A stretch of 64,000 bases of DNA from an uncultured Bacteroides sp. (GCA_902168185.1 CABHOV010000100.1:23650-87649), one strand, 5' to 3'. Shown: positions 18,901 to 28,235, counted from the first letter of the stretch. Notes: generated by a model not told the origin, from the letters alone. A program made the numbers and translations.

Positions 18901-19289
18901 ACTTCGAGGTATTCATTTTCTTTGAAGCGTCTTGCCGTTTCGCGTACAATAGCAAAAGCTCTCGGCAACACTTTCATCAAGACCTTTTCAAGTTCTTTAT
19001 TGCGTTCTTCTTCCAACGCATCGATCTCCTGGAAGATGGCTTCCTTGTCGTTGATCTCAAGCTCAGGGTTGTCAGCTATTTTTTTATGAAGAGACGCTAA
19101 TTTGTCGTCTATGTTTTTGAGTTCCTGGTTTATGAATTCCTGGATCTGCTTTGTTTCAGCACGAAGTTCATCGTGACTTACGGACTTCAGTTTTTCGCCT
19201 TCCTGTTTAGTCTGCTCAACCAACGGCATAATGCGCTTGATGTCCTTCTCTGACTTTGTTCCGAATAATTTGGCAATGAGTTTCAGCAT
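15921..19289 (-). CDS. secA: Preprotein translocase ATPase SecA
   Basis: The motor that drives unfolded preproteins through SecYEG using ATP. At 1122 residues it is longer than the E. coli protein (901), as usual in Bacteroidota. Visible marks: the Walker A region MATGEGKTLVATL, the DEAD-type box MVDEVDSVLIDEARTP, helicase motifs TNMAGRGTDIKL and QLRGRSGRQGDPG, and the two-helix finger/scaffold region. The C-terminal tail has a Gly-run and Gln/Pro linker (about 1050-1080) and ends in CIIID, without the zinc-binding Cys-rich SecB site. The SPOR lipoprotein follows 2 nt later. Confidence 0.98.
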   Translation of the reverse strand: MLKLIAKLFGTKSEKDIKRIMPLVEQTKQEGEKLKSVSHDELRAETKQIQEFINQELKNIDDKLASLHKKIADNPELEINDKEAIFQEIDALEEERNKELEKVLMKVLPRAFAIVRETARRFKENEYLEVSVQDFDRQFSVGREHIKIEDNKARWYNKWMAAGNMITWDMVHYDVQIIGGIVLHEGKVAEMATGEGKTLVATLPAFLNALAKRGVHIVTVNNYLATRDSEWMAPIFQFHGISIDCIDKHEPNSNARRNAYRADITYGTNNEFGFDYLRDNMARDPEELVQRTHHYAMVDEVDSVLIDEARTPLIISGPVPRGDEHEFYDLKPRIYKLVEAQKKLVNDYLTTAKKQLTDGNDKDGGLALFRAHRAMPKYKPLIKFLSEAGSKAVLQKTENYYLQDNKRNMPEADKPLYFVIDEKDNSVELTEKGIDLITGEGEDHNFFILPEIGTELNKLERESTLDDAAKLQRKEELIRDYQIKSQRIHSVNQLLKAYTLFEKDTEYIIVDGKVKIVDEQTGRVLDGRRYSDGLHQAIEAKENVKVEDATQTYATITLQNYFRMYHKLAGMTGTAETEAGELWDIYKLDVVVIPTNRQAVRKDYDDLVYKTMREKFNAVIDEVVKLTGEGRPVLVGTTSVEISEVVSRLLQMRKIKHQVLNAKQHQREAEIVAEAGKPGTVTIATNMAGRGTDIKLTPESRAAGGLAIIGTERHESRRVDRQLRGRSGRQGDPGTSQFYVSLEDNLMRLFMPERIARIMDKLGLKEGEEIQHSMVTSSIERAQKKVEENNFGIRKRLLEYDNVMNSQREVIYKRRRNALFGERLELDILNMLNDTCEDMVINAKNGNDYEALRLNALGVLGLDYDISRETFEKLDQSKLADDLYHKSLEHYHRKNKVIADKALPVVHEISKSRGATVENILVPFSDGQKQIGVAASLQKCVETNNTELIKSMEKMITLAIIDQLWKEHLREMDDLKQSVQNAVYEQKDPLLIYKFEGFELFKRFIAKVNEDTISFLLKADIPVQQPDDVQEARVSRSRVRLNEQKEESRSLLSGGGGGGGSQQQQPQPNRPPQEKVMPAKSEKVANRNDKVSVQYPDGRVLRDVKFKKVEDDINNNRCIIID

Positions 19290-19379
19290 AGTATAGTCGT
19301 TATCCGTTAGTTGTTATCTGTCATCCGGCTCGCGGTGCCTGAATTTTTACCCCAGGCGGCAGCAAATAACCCGTAACCT

Positions 19380-19391
19380 CCCCAAAAGGGG
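19380..19391. terminator. Small hairpin between dapF and secA
   Basis: CCCC-AAAA-GGGG, with flanking G/C-rich bases, about 40 nt after the dapF stop on the minus strand. The stem is short and has no T-run, so it is only a weak terminator or a remnant of a small repeat. Confidence 0.25.
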
Positions 19392-19431
19392 CTTAAAGTT
19401 AATTTGTTTTTTGAGATTTCAGGGAGAACAA

Positions 19432-20205
19432 TTACAGTTCCAAGTCGCCTTCGAACACCATTTTGGCAGGACCAACGAGGAAAATTTCTGAGAACGTGCC
19501 GGACTGGCTGGATTTGAATTCAACAGACAGGTCGCCACCTATAACTTTAATGTCAACCGGAGACAAATATCCTTTCAATGAAGCAGCCAATGCGGCAGCG
19601 GTAACACCCGTTCCGCACGAAAGTGTTTCATCTTCCACACCGCGTTCATATGTACGCACATAAATTGTATTGTCTGCCAGAAGTTGTACAAAGTTTACAT
19701 TTGTCCCTCCGGGCTTGAACGCATCACTATATCTTATCTTTCTTCCCTCCTCTACCACCGGGTACTGTTTGATATCGTCAACGAACCGGATATAGTGAGG
19801 AGATCCGGTGTTAAGAAAATAGTCGTCACCGATCGATTGAATTTCTTTTACATCATTCATTTTTAAACGAATGGTACCTGCAGATAAAAGCTCTGCCGAA
19901 TGCGGGCCATCGTAAGCCTGAAAAGTAGAATGTCCGTTTACGAGCCCCAGCTGAGAAGCAAAATGAACTGCTGCACGACTTCCATTGCCGCATAAACTTT
20001 GTGAGCCATCGCTGTTAAAATATTCCAGATTGAAATTGAGCGAAGGATGTTTTTCGATCAGCATAAGTCCATCTGCGCCTACACCAAACTTCCGGTGACA
20101 GATTTTTTCAATCTGTTCTTTTGTAAAAGACAGCTTGCCTTCACGGTTGTCCATCACCACAAAGTCGTTACCGGTTGCCTGATATTTATAAAAATGGAGT
20201 TTCAT
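19432..20205 (-). CDS. dapF: Diaminopimelate epimerase
   Basis: Interconverts LL- and meso-diaminopimelate for peptidoglycan and lysine synthesis in the cytosol. The 257-residue protein has both catalytic cysteines in their motifs: Cys72 in SLCGNGSRAA and Cys197 in LSCGTGVTAAA. The N-terminal FYKYQATGNDFVVMD is diagnostic and begins directly after the ATG at 20205. The frame extends 12 codons further, but without homology to the family. It lies 65 nt downstream of the DUF4834 gene and probably shares its promoter. Confidence 0.97.
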   Translation of the reverse strand: MKLHFYKYQATGNDFVVMDNREGKLSFTKEQIEKICHRKFGVGADGLMLIEKHPSLNFNLEYFNSDGSQSLCGNGSRAAVHFASQLGLVNGHSTFQAYDGPHSAELLSAGTIRLKMNDVKEIQSIGDDYFLNTGSPHYIRFVDDIKQYPVVEEGRKIRYSDAFKPGGTNVNFVQLLADNTIYVRTYERGVEDETLSCGTGVTAAALAASLKGYLSPVDIKVIGGDLSVEFKSSQSGTFSEIFLVGPAKMVFEGDLEL

Positions 20206-20270
20206 AAATCGATACTGGGGAGAATTAGCTGCAGAGAACAAGATTTAATAACAATCTAATTCTAATCGTA

Positions 20271-20459
20271 TTATTTTACTTCTTCGTAATCAACATAATC
20301 ACCACCATTTAATTTGCTCTTCTTGGCTTGTGGTGGAGTTCTGCGTTGTTGTTTAAAGTCCTTTAGCTCTTGCGCAGCAGCTCCTGCGCGAAAAAAGAAC
20401 TTGCCGATCTTATAGAAGACATAAACGATGAGACCAAGTATGATGAGGAATCTGAGCAT
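20271..20459 (-). CDS. DUF4834 family small membrane protein
   Basis: A 62-residue protein with one N-terminal hydrophobic helix (FLIILGLIVYVFYKIGKFFF), a basic/Gln-rich stretch and a short acidic end (GGDYVDYEEVK). It fits DUF4834, a Bacteroidota-specific family of unknown function. It is the first gene behind a good -33/-7 promoter and precedes dapF. Confidence 0.75.
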   Translation of the reverse strand: MLRFLIILGLIVYVFYKIGKFFFRAGAAAQELKDFKQQRRTPPQAKKSKLNGGDYVDYEEVK

Positions 20460-20490
20460 ATTACTTCGTTTAACAACTTAAACAGAAATA

Positions 20491-20520
20491 CAAAGGTAGA
20501 GGTTCGCCTGTAATTAGCAA
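20491..20520 (-). promoter_or_regulatory. Bacteroidota-type promoter for DUF4834-dapF
   Basis: The -7 box TACCTTTG (20498 to 20491 on the minus strand) is preceded by a -33 TTG at 20520-20518 with 19 nt between them, the expected spacing. The box lies 31 nt before the DUF4834 ATG. It is the only promoter in the window with both elements at the expected spacing. Confidence 0.7.
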
Positions 20521-20656
20521 TTCACGGCTACTGCAGAGAGGAGACGAAAGATGCTGCAATTTATTTCAGACCATCGATTTTACACGAATGATCCTGTCGC
20601 TTAGAAAATGCGACTGTCACCTTCTTTAGGTTAAACATGAAATGCCTCCCAATAAA

Positions 20657-20684
20657 GAAACCCCGGAGATTTCTCCAGGGTTTC
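20657..20684 (-). terminator. Terminator after carB
   Basis: A 13-nt stem (GAAACCCCGGAGA against its near-complement, one mismatch, 2-nt loop) about 20 nt after the carB stop on the minus strand. It is followed by TTTATT there. It separates carB from the DUF4834 promoter. Confidence 0.7.
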
Positions 20685-20705
20685 ACATTGTTTTTAACTA
20701 TCTCT

Positions 20706-23522
20706 TTATCGGCTCAGGTATAAATTCCGTTCCGAGTAAATCTTCATAAAGTAATCATCCATCAGGTCATCGATGAAATAAATCGCTTCACCAGTAGATT
20801 TCATTTCAGGGCCGAGCTCCTTATTCACTTCCGGGAATTTATGGAAAGAGAACACAGGCTCTTTAATCGCGTATCCCTTGCGGGTAGGATTGAAAGTAAA
20901 GTCTGTAACTTTCTTCTCGCCCAGCATCACCTTGGTTGCATAGTTTACATATGGCTCATCGTATGCTTTGCAAATGAACGGCACCGTTCTGGAAGCACGC
21001 GGATTTGCTTCGATAATATATACCTTGTCGTTCTTGATGGCGAACTGAATGTTTATCAAACCAACCGTGCGTAACGCTACTGCAATTTTATGAGTATAGT
21101 TTTCGATTTGTTTGATCACCAGATCTCCGAGATTAAACGGCGGCAGCACTGCGTATGAGTCACCGGAGTGAATACCCGCTGGCTCGATATGCTGCATAAT
21201 ACCAATGATGTATACATTTTCACCATCGCATATAGCATCTGCTTCTGCCTCAATGGCACCATCCAGAAAGTGATCAAGCAATACTTTATTTTCCGGTAAG
21301 TGTTTCCAGATATCAAGGATGTGATCTTCCAGTTCCTGTTCGTTGATCACGATCTTCATGCTCTGTCCTCCGAGTACATACGATGGACGCACCAACAACG
21401 GGAAGCCTATTGTTTTACAAACTTCCAGTGCTTCGTCTGCATTTGTCGCTACACCAAATTCAGGATATGGAATTCCAAGTTCCTTCAGCAGAGATGAGAA
21501 TCTTCCGCGATCTTCTGCAAGGTCAAGTGCCTCGAAAGAAGTACCGATTATTTTGATTCCGTATTTATCAAGTTTCTCAGCAAGCTTCAATGCCGTCTGG
21601 CCACCCAACTGAACAATTACACCTTCTGGTTTTTCATGTTGAATGATATCGTAAATGTGTTCCCAGAATACAGGCTCGAAATATAGTTTATCTGCTATAT
21701 CAAAATCAGTGGATACGGTTTCCGGATTACAATTGATCATGATGGTTTCATAACCGCATTCTTTCGCAGCCAATACACCATGCACACAAGAGTAATCAAA
21801 CTCTATACCTTGTCCAATACGATTCGGTCCTGAACCCAGCACCACTACTTTCTTGCGGTCAGAAACTACTGACTCATTCTCGGTATCAAATGTAGAGTAG
21901 TAGTATGGAGTTTTAGCTTCAAACTCAGCAGCACATGTATCTACTAATTTATATACCCGATTGATTCCAAGATCTGTACGCTTCTTATATACATCACTCT
22001 CGTAGCAATCTACCAGGTGAGCAATCTGCCGATCAGCATATCCTTTTTCTTTTGCTGTACGAATCAAAGAAGCCGGTATATTTTCAATGGTATACTTTTC
22101 AATTTCTTTTTCGAGTTCAATCAACTCTTCAATCTGCTTCAGGAACCAGCGATCGATCTTTGTAAGTTTCAGAACGGTCTTCATTGGTATACCGAGCTTC
22201 AGCGCATCGTATATATGGAAGATCCGGTTCCAGGATGGATTCTCCAGGCTATGCAAAATCTCATCTTGCTTCGTCAGTGATTTTCCATCTGCACCAAGAC
22301 CGTTTCTTCTGATCTCCAGTGATTGACAAGCCTTCTGTAAAGCTTCCTGGAAATTTCTTCCAATACCCATCGCTTCACCTACTGACTTCATTTGCAAACC
22401 TAATCTGCGATCTGCTCCGTGAAACTTATCGAAGTTCCAGCGTGGAATCTTCACGATCACATAGTCTATAGCAGGTTCAAAGTATGCTGTTGTTGTTTTG
22501 GTGATTGCATTTTTCAATTCATCGAGGTTATACCCGATGGCAAGCTTTGCTGCAATCTTCGCGATTGGATACCCGGTAGCTTTTGAAGCCAACGCTGAAG
22601 AGCGTGAAACCCTTGGGTTAATTTCTATACCAATGATGTTGTGATCGTTATTCGGGTCGAGCGAAAACTGTACGTTGCAACCTCCTGCAAACTGACCTAT
22701 ACCGTTCATCATTTTGATGGCGAGATCACGCATGCGCTGATATACTGTATCCGGCAACGTCATGGCTGGAGCAACCGTGATAGAATCTCCGGTGTGAATC
22801 CCCATTGGATCGAAGTTTTCAATCGAGCAGATGATGATCACGTTACCATTACCATCGCGAAGCAATTCCAATTCATATTCCTTCCATCCCATGATACTTT
22901 GCTCCACCAACACCTCATGTATAGGTGATGCGTGCAAGCCATTGTTCAAGGCATGATCGAATTCGTCAGGGCTGTTTACGAAGGCTCCACCGGTTCCGCC
23001 TAATGTATAGGAAGGACGAATCACTAATGGGAAACCAATCTGCTGTGCAATTTCTTTTCCCTGGAGGAACGAACTGGCAGTACCGCCCTTACAAACACCT
23101 ACGCCAAGCTCGAGCATTTTCAGCCGAAACTTCTCGCGGTCTTCGGTAGTTTCAATGGCTTTGATATCAACACCAATGATACGTACTCCGTAATGTTGCC
23201 AGATTCCTGCTTTGTCGCAATCAATGCAAAGATTCAAAGCAGTTTGTCCGCCCATTGTAGGGAGCACCGCGTCAATATGGTGCTTCTCCAAAATCTCACG
23301 AATTGATTTTTTGGTCAGTGGCTTCAGGTAAACATGATCAGCCGTCACTTTATCGGTCATGATCGTAGCCGGATTAGAATTGATCAGCACGACTTCAATG
23401 CCTTCTTCACGCAACGAACGCGATGCTTGTGAACCTGCATAGTCGAACTCGCAAGCTTGACCAATAATAATAGGGCCGCTACCGATGATGAGTATGGAGC
23501 GTATACTTCTGTCTCTTGGCAT
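20706..23522 (-). CDS. carB: Carbamoyl-phosphate synthase large subunit, lacking MGS-like domain
   Basis: Makes carbamoyl phosphate from bicarbonate, ammonia (from CarA) and two ATP, feeding pyrimidine and arginine synthesis. The 938 residues hold both ATP-grasp halves: the first begins IRSILIIGSGPIIIGQACEFDY, the second VVVLGSGPNRIGQGIEFDYS (about residue 557), with the oligomerisation region between. The sequence stops at YFMKIYSERNLYLSR, just after the second ATP-grasp unit. The C-terminal methylglyoxal-synthase-like regulatory domain (about 130 residues in E. coli) is missing, so UMP/ornithine control must differ. carA is not in the window. A -7 box lies 32 nt upstream. Confidence 0.97.
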   Translation of the reverse strand: MPRDRSIRSILIIGSGPIIIGQACEFDYAGSQASRSLREEGIEVVLINSNPATIMTDKVTADHVYLKPLTKKSIREILEKHHIDAVLPTMGGQTALNLCIDCDKAGIWQHYGVRIIGVDIKAIETTEDREKFRLKMLELGVGVCKGGTASSFLQGKEIAQQIGFPLVIRPSYTLGGTGGAFVNSPDEFDHALNNGLHASPIHEVLVEQSIMGWKEYELELLRDGNGNVIIICSIENFDPMGIHTGDSITVAPAMTLPDTVYQRMRDLAIKMMNGIGQFAGGCNVQFSLDPNNDHNIIGIEINPRVSRSSALASKATGYPIAKIAAKLAIGYNLDELKNAITKTTTAYFEPAIDYVIVKIPRWNFDKFHGADRRLGLQMKSVGEAMGIGRNFQEALQKACQSLEIRRNGLGADGKSLTKQDEILHSLENPSWNRIFHIYDALKLGIPMKTVLKLTKIDRWFLKQIEELIELEKEIEKYTIENIPASLIRTAKEKGYADRQIAHLVDCYESDVYKKRTDLGINRVYKLVDTCAAEFEAKTPYYYSTFDTENESVVSDRKKVVVLGSGPNRIGQGIEFDYSCVHGVLAAKECGYETIMINCNPETVSTDFDIADKLYFEPVFWEHIYDIIQHEKPEGVIVQLGGQTALKLAEKLDKYGIKIIGTSFEALDLAEDRGRFSSLLKELGIPYPEFGVATNADEALEVCKTIGFPLLVRPSYVLGGQSMKIVINEQELEDHILDIWKHLPENKVLLDHFLDGAIEAEADAICDGENVYIIGIMQHIEPAGIHSGDSYAVLPPFNLGDLVIKQIENYTHKIAVALRTVGLINIQFAIKNDKVYIIEANPRASRTVPFICKAYDEPYVNYATKVMLGEKKVTDFTFNPTRKGYAIKEPVFSFHKFPEVNKELGPEMKSTGEAIYFIDDLMDDYFMKIYSERNLYLSR

Positions 23523-23554
23523 TTTTGTAGTGGAGTGGTATGAACAAAATTGCG

Positions 23555-23562
23555 CAAAAATA
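23555..23562 (-). promoter_or_regulatory. TAnnTTTG -7 box for carB
   Basis: TATTTTTG on the minus strand, a perfect consensus match with 32 nt between its G and the carB ATG. No -33 TTG is seen at the expected distance. Confidence 0.5.
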
Positions 23563-23756
23563 TAACATGAGGTCGAATGCTAAAGCGATTCGGAAGATTA
23601 AATATTAAAAAGTGCAATCCATACAATTGATAGGATGTCTTCATATTCTGAAGCAGACTCTTTTAGCACCATGTGACCGTTCCCGTTACCGTTTGAAAAA
23701 CTTATTTTCGATGCACAAAAGATTTTAGAATTTTAGAGTAACCAAATTCTGAAGGG

Positions 23757-25451
23757 ATGAATCTGAACGGTAAAGCCCGTGAGCAAAATACATATGACGC
23801 CATCGTTGTGGGCTCGGGCATAAGTGGAGGATGGGCTGCGAAAGAACTTTGCGAGAAGGGCTTGAAAGTATTGATGTTGGAACGTGGCAAAAATGTAACG
23901 CATCCGAATTACCCAACGGCAAGTGACGATCCGTGGAAAATTGATTATGCTGGAAAGTTAACAGCAGCTGATCGAGAGAAAGGTCCGATTCAATCACGTC
24001 ATTATTCTTATCGGGGCGACAACAAACATTTTTACATTAACGATCTCGAGAATCCTTATACCGAAGTGAAACGCTTTGATTGGATTCGCGGAGATGTTGT
24101 TGGCGGGCGGTCGCTTTTGTGGGGACGCCATTGCTATCGCTGGAGCGATCTTGATTTTACAGCGAATCGTGAGGATGGCTTTGGTGTTGACTGGCCTATT
24201 CGGTATAAAGATTTGGAGCCGTGGTACGATTACGTTGAAACATATATAGGGGTGAGCGGCCAGGCCGAAGGTCTCGATCATTTACCCGATGGAAAGTTTC
24301 AACCTCCCATGGAGATGACGTGCGTTGAAAAAAAATTCAAAGAGCTCTCCGAGAGAAAATTTCCAGACCGAAGAATTACCATCGGACGAATCGCCAATCT
24401 CACACAAGCTGTTAAAGGCCGGGGCACCTGTCAGTATAGAAATCTTTGTCATCGCGGTTGTCCGTATGGTGCTTACTTCAGCACGAACGCGAGTACAATG
24501 CCTGCAGCTTTTGCCACAGGCAATCTTACACTCCGACCAAATTCACTTGTGAACAGAGTGCTCTATGATGAGCAAAAACAAAAAGCGATTGGTGTTGAAA
24601 TTATAGACACCGAGAGTAAAGAGACAATTGAATATTACTCGAAGATATTATTTCTGAACGCTTCTACACTCGGTACAACGTTCATTCTACTCAACTCGAT
24701 TTCAAATCGATTCCCCAATGGATTAGGAAATGATAGCGACCAGGTCGGTCGTAATCTGATGGATCATCATAAACATGCAGGCGCTGAAGCATTGATGGAA
24801 GGATTTGAAGATCAATATTATTTCGGCCGGAGACCTAATGGACTATATGTACCTCGTTTCAAGAACCTTGGCAAAAAAACAGAAAATTATTTTCGAGGTT
24901 TTGGGCTCATGGGAAGTTCGTGGCGTAGTGGTTGGATGAGTCATTTTGCGTCTGATGAAATAGGAGAATCTCTGAAGCAAAGTATTCAGAAACCTGGTCC
25001 ATGGGGAATGTCTTTTTCTGGGTATGGTGAATGTCTGCCATATCAGGATAATCGCGTCATCTTAAACAGCGATACAAAAGATGCCTATGGACGCAACACG
25101 ATAACAATTGATTGCGAGTTTAAAGAAAACGAAATGGCAATGCAGCAGGATATGGCTCAGTCATCTGCAGAGATGTTGGAGGCGGCAGGATTTAAAGACA
25201 TCAAGCCCTATATCCGCACATCTTCTCCTGGTAATGCAAATCATGAAATGGGAACAGCACGCATGGGGCGCGACCCGAAAACTTCGGTGCTCAATGGATT
25301 CAACCAGATGCATGCCGTTAAAAATATATTCATTACCGATGGCTCATGCATGACTTCTTCATCCTGTGTAAATCCTTCATTAACCTATATGGCCATGACT
25401 GCACGTGCCTGCGATTATGCCGTAAAACAACTGAACAAATTAAATATCTGA
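23757..25451 (+). CDS. GMC family FAD dehydrogenase, Fe-S type
   Basis: A 564-residue flavin oxidoreductase, probably oxidising a sugar hydroxyl. The N-terminal dinucleotide fold is plain ([17 protein letters not shown], residues 15-31, then LERG). The C-terminal GMC domain has the active-site [10 protein letters not shown] and [13 protein letters not shown] segments. Cys225, Cys231 and Cys235 ([17 protein letters not shown]) have the C-x5-C-x3-C spacing of the cluster ligands in FAD-dependent glucose dehydrogenase, which suggests electron transfer rather than use of oxygen. Such enzymes usually pair with a small Tat-exported subunit; none is encoded here. It leads an operon with the DUF1080 and Gfo/Idh genes (gaps 34 and 26 nt). 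Confidence 0.9.
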   Translation: MNLNGKAREQNTYDAIVVGSGISGGWAAKELCEKGLKVLMLERGKNVTHPNYPTASDDPWKIDYAGKLTAADREKGPIQSRHYSYRGDNKHFYINDLENPYTEVKRFDWIRGDVVGGRSLLWGRHCYRWSDLDFTANREDGFGVDWPIRYKDLEPWYDYVETYIGVSGQAEGLDHLPDGKFQPPMEMTCVEKKFKELSERKFPDRRITIGRIANLTQAVKGRGTCQYRNLCHRGCPYGAYFSTNASTMPAAFATGNLTLRPNSLVNRVLYDEQKQKAIGVEIIDTESKETIEYYSKILFLNASTLGTTFILLNSISNRFPNGLGNDSDQVGRNLMDHHKHAGAEALMEGFEDQYYFGRRPNGLYVPRFKNLGKKTENYFRGFGLMGSSWRSGWMSHFASDEIGESLKQSIQKPGPWGMSFSGYGECLPYQDNRVILNSDTKDAYGRNTITIDCEFKENEMAMQQDMAQSSAEMLEAAGFKDIKPYIRTSSPGNANHEMGTARMGRDPKTSVLNGFNQMHAVKNIFITDGSCMTSSSCVNPSLTYMAMTARACDYAVKQLNKLNI

Positions 25452-25485
25452 TTTAAACGAACCCATAACCATCCACATATATATC

Positions 25486-26841
25486 ATGAAACGACTCGGT
25501 ATAGTAATTTTTGTTTTCGCCTCGTGTCTGAGCTATGCACAGAAAACTGATAAAGGCTGGCGAAAACTTTTCAACGGTAAAGACCTCACAGGCTGGAAGC
25601 AGATCAATGGTAAAGCTCCTTACAAAGTTGAAAACGGAATGATTGTAGGAACAACAATCAGTGATTCACCAAACTCTTTTATTGTTACAGAAGAAACATT
25701 CGGTGACTTCATTCTCGAACTTGATTTCAAAATGGATGATGGTACAAATTCCGGCATACAGTTTCGCAGCGAAAGCAAGCCTGATTATTTAAATGGAAAA
25801 GTGTTTGGCTATCAATTGGACATTGATCCTACACCTCGCAAGTGGTGCGGTGGTATATATGATGAATCGAGAAGACAATGGCTGTATCCGTTAGAATATA
25901 ATACCCCTGCTAAAAATGCATATCGTAACAACGAATGGAATACTGTTCGCATTGAAGCAATAGGCAATGCGTTGCGCACCTGGATCAACGGCATTCCATG
26001 TGCCCATGTTATTGATGACATGACCTTGCGTGGCTTCATCGCCCTTCAAGTGCATTCAATTAACAAACCCGAAGAGGCAGGTAAACATGTGTGGTTTAAA
26101 AATGTACGCATCAAAACCGAAAACCTGCAACCCTCACCTGTGGACTCTATTTTCGTAATGAATTTTGTTCCAAATACATTGACGGAGCAAGAGAAGAAAA
26201 ACGGTTTTGTTTTCCTGTGGGACGCCAAAACAACACAAGGATGGAGAGGCGCTTACAAAGATAAATTTCCAGAGCACGGATGGGAGATCAAAGACGGTAC
26301 CCTGAGTGTTGTGAAATCAGCAGGAGCAGAATCACAAAATGGAGGAGATATAGTTACTACCAATGAGTATGGAGCCTTCGATCTTCAGTTCGAATTCAAA
26401 TTGACAGAAGGCGCCAACAGTGGTGTAAAATATTTTGTTACCGAAAAGGAAAACAACCAGGGCTCTGCTATAGGACTTGAGTACCAGGTGCTCGATGATG
26501 AAAAGCATCCGGATGCTAAATTAGGCGCTGCAGGTAATCGCACCCTGGCATCCCTATACGATCTGATTCCTTCCGAGAAAAATCCAAGAGGTCTTAAAAA
26601 GATTGGCGAATGGAATAACGGTCGAGTTATAGTATATCCCGATAACCGTGTAGAACATTGGCTGAACGGGTACAAAGTGATAGAGTATAAACGTGGCAAC
26701 AATATATATAAAGCTTTAGTGGCCCGTAGTAAATATGCACAGTGGGAAAATTTCGGCATGGCAGAAAAAGGACATATACTCTTGCAGGACCATGGTGATA
26801 ACGTGTCTTTTAGAAGTATCAAAATCAAAGAACTAAAATAA
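25486..26841 (+). CDS. Exported protein with two DUF1080 (3-keto-glycoside hydrolase type) domains
   Basis: A 451-residue secreted protein: signal peptide to about residue 18 (CLSYAQ), then two copies of the DUF1080/PF06439 concanavalin-like domain. The first (about 24-205) has [18 protein letters not shown] and [20 protein letters not shown]. The second (about 230-450) has [14 protein letters not shown] and [19 protein letters not shown]. Family members hydrolyse glycosides after oxidation at C3. The flanking dehydrogenase and Gfo/Idh genes fit that oxidise-then-cleave route. A two-domain chain could be a bilobed enzyme or a catalytic plus binding pair; which copy is active is not known. Confidence 0.9.
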   Translation: MKRLGIVIFVFASCLSYAQKTDKGWRKLFNGKDLTGWKQINGKAPYKVENGMIVGTTISDSPNSFIVTEETFGDFILELDFKMDDGTNSGIQFRSESKPDYLNGKVFGYQLDIDPTPRKWCGGIYDESRRQWLYPLEYNTPAKNAYRNNEWNTVRIEAIGNALRTWINGIPCAHVIDDMTLRGFIALQVHSINKPEEAGKHVWFKNVRIKTENLQPSPVDSIFVMNFVPNTLTEQEKKNGFVFLWDAKTTQGWRGAYKDKFPEHGWEIKDGTLSVVKSAGAESQNGGDIVTTNEYGAFDLQFEFKLTEGANSGVKYFVTEKENNQGSAIGLEYQVLDDEKHPDAKLGAAGNRTLASLYDLIPSEKNPRGLKKIGEWNNGRVIVYPDNRVEHWLNGYKVIEYKRGNNIYKALVARSKYAQWENFGMAEKGHILLQDHGDNVSFRSIKIKELK

Positions 26842-26867
26842 AGATCAGGTAGCTGAACTATATCTCT

Positions 26868-28205
26868 ATGAAAACATCCAGAAGAAATTTTATCAAAAAA
26901 TCAGCGATGGCATCTCTTGGAGCGATGGCCTTTACCGCTAAGAGTTATGCGAATATCATTGGCGCCAATGATCGTGTGCGCGTAGGCGTTGTCGGATTTT
27001 CTGACCGCTTCCGCCAGTCGTTGCTGCCAAGCTTTATGAATCACTATCAGGAATTGAACTTTGATATAGTTGCTGTTTCTGACCTCTGGAAAAAGAGGAG
27101 AGAAGAAGGCCAGGCATATCTGAAAGAAAAACTTGCACACGATATTCAGGCTTGTGTTAATAACGATGAGCTCTATAAAATTAAAGATCTCGATGCTGTC
27201 ATTATCAGCACGGCAGATTTTCAACATGCGTTGCATACTATAGAAGCAGTAAAAGCAGGCTGCGATACGTATACTGAAAAACCTTTTGCTGAAACGATGG
27301 AAGACAATCGCGCAGCATTAAAAGCAGTAAAGAGCTCCAAGCAGATTGTACAGATCGGATCACAGCGAAGAAGCGGTAAAAATTATCACGCTGCCGCAGA
27401 TTTTATACAGAGTGGTAAGTTTGGTCCTATAGTGATGGTGGAGCTAAGCTGGAATGTTAACCAGCCCGGCCGTTGGAGAAGACCCGCGCTGGTAGCTGAG
27501 TTACGCGAACAGGATACAGACTGGAAACGCTTTCTGTTGAACAGGCCGTTTGAAAATTTTGATCCGAGAAAATATTTAGAGTATCGCTTGTTCTGGCCGT
27601 ACTCATCGGGCATGCCGGGTCAATGGATGAGTCACCAGATTGATACTGTGCATTGGTTCAGTGGACTGAAACATCCACGCAGCGTGGTGGCGAACGGTGG
27701 TGTATATTTCTGGAAAGATGGTCGTAAGAATTGGGACACCACAACGGCTGTGTTTGATTATGGTGACGACAAGCAAGGCTTTCAAGTACAATTTACTTCG
27801 CGCATGATGAATGGCGATGAACGTCCGGCGGAGATATACTACTCCAATGGCGGTGAACTTAATCTCAATCTTAACAAAGTTTCACCGGTTGGAGGACTTC
27901 GTGAAAATCATGCTTTGGCCATGAAAATGCAGGCCAATCTATTGCCGGAGATGGACATCGTTCAGAACGTTGAAACCGTTGTTGCCTCTGCGAATACAGG
28001 AGGTGATTCTCTTACATCAGCACACATGCGCAACTGGATGGAATGTATCAGAAGCAGAAAAGAACCGAACGCTCCGGTAGAAGCGGGATATATGCATTCC
28101 ATTGCTACGATCATGACGAATGCTGCAGTGCACACCGGAGAGAAAGTAACATTCGATGAGAAAAAACAAGAGGTAATGGCTGGCGATAAAGTGTTTAAAT
28201 ACTAA
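26868..28205 (+). CDS. Gfo/Idh/MocA family oxidoreductase, Tat-exported
   Basis: A 445-residue NAD(P)-dependent sugar oxidoreductase-like protein. It opens with a twin-arginine signal (TSRRNFIKKSAMASLGAMAF), so it should be folded with its cofactor and then exported. The Rossmann part follows (VRVGVVGFSD) and the family EKPFAETMEDNRAAL motif contains the catalytic Lys. It is the third gene of the GMC/DUF1080 operon and likely oxidises or reduces the same sugar in the periplasm. A strong terminator follows. Confidence 0.92.
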   Translation: MKTSRRNFIKKSAMASLGAMAFTAKSYANIIGANDRVRVGVVGFSDRFRQSLLPSFMNHYQELNFDIVAVSDLWKKRREEGQAYLKEKLAHDIQACVNNDELYKIKDLDAVIISTADFQHALHTIEAVKAGCDTYTEKPFAETMEDNRAALKAVKSSKQIVQIGSQRRSGKNYHAAADFIQSGKFGPIVMVELSWNVNQPGRWRRPALVAELREQDTDWKRFLLNRPFENFDPRKYLEYRLFWPYSSGMPGQWMSHQIDTVHWFSGLKHPRSVVANGGVYFWKDGRKNWDTTTAVFDYGDDKQGFQVQFTSRMMNGDERPAEIYYSNGGELNLNLNKVSPVGGLRENHALAMKMQANLLPEMDIVQNVETVVASANTGGDSLTSAHMRNWMECIRSRKEPNAPVEAGYMHSIATIMTNAAVHTGEKVTFDEKKQEVMAGDKVFKY

Positions 28206-28235
28206 TCGCTAACGTTACTCCCAAATAAGAAACGG

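Noticed and set aside
26385..26828. A 147-codon open frame opposite the second DUF1080 domain
   Set aside because: Antisense shadow inside a confident gene; no domain or start signal.
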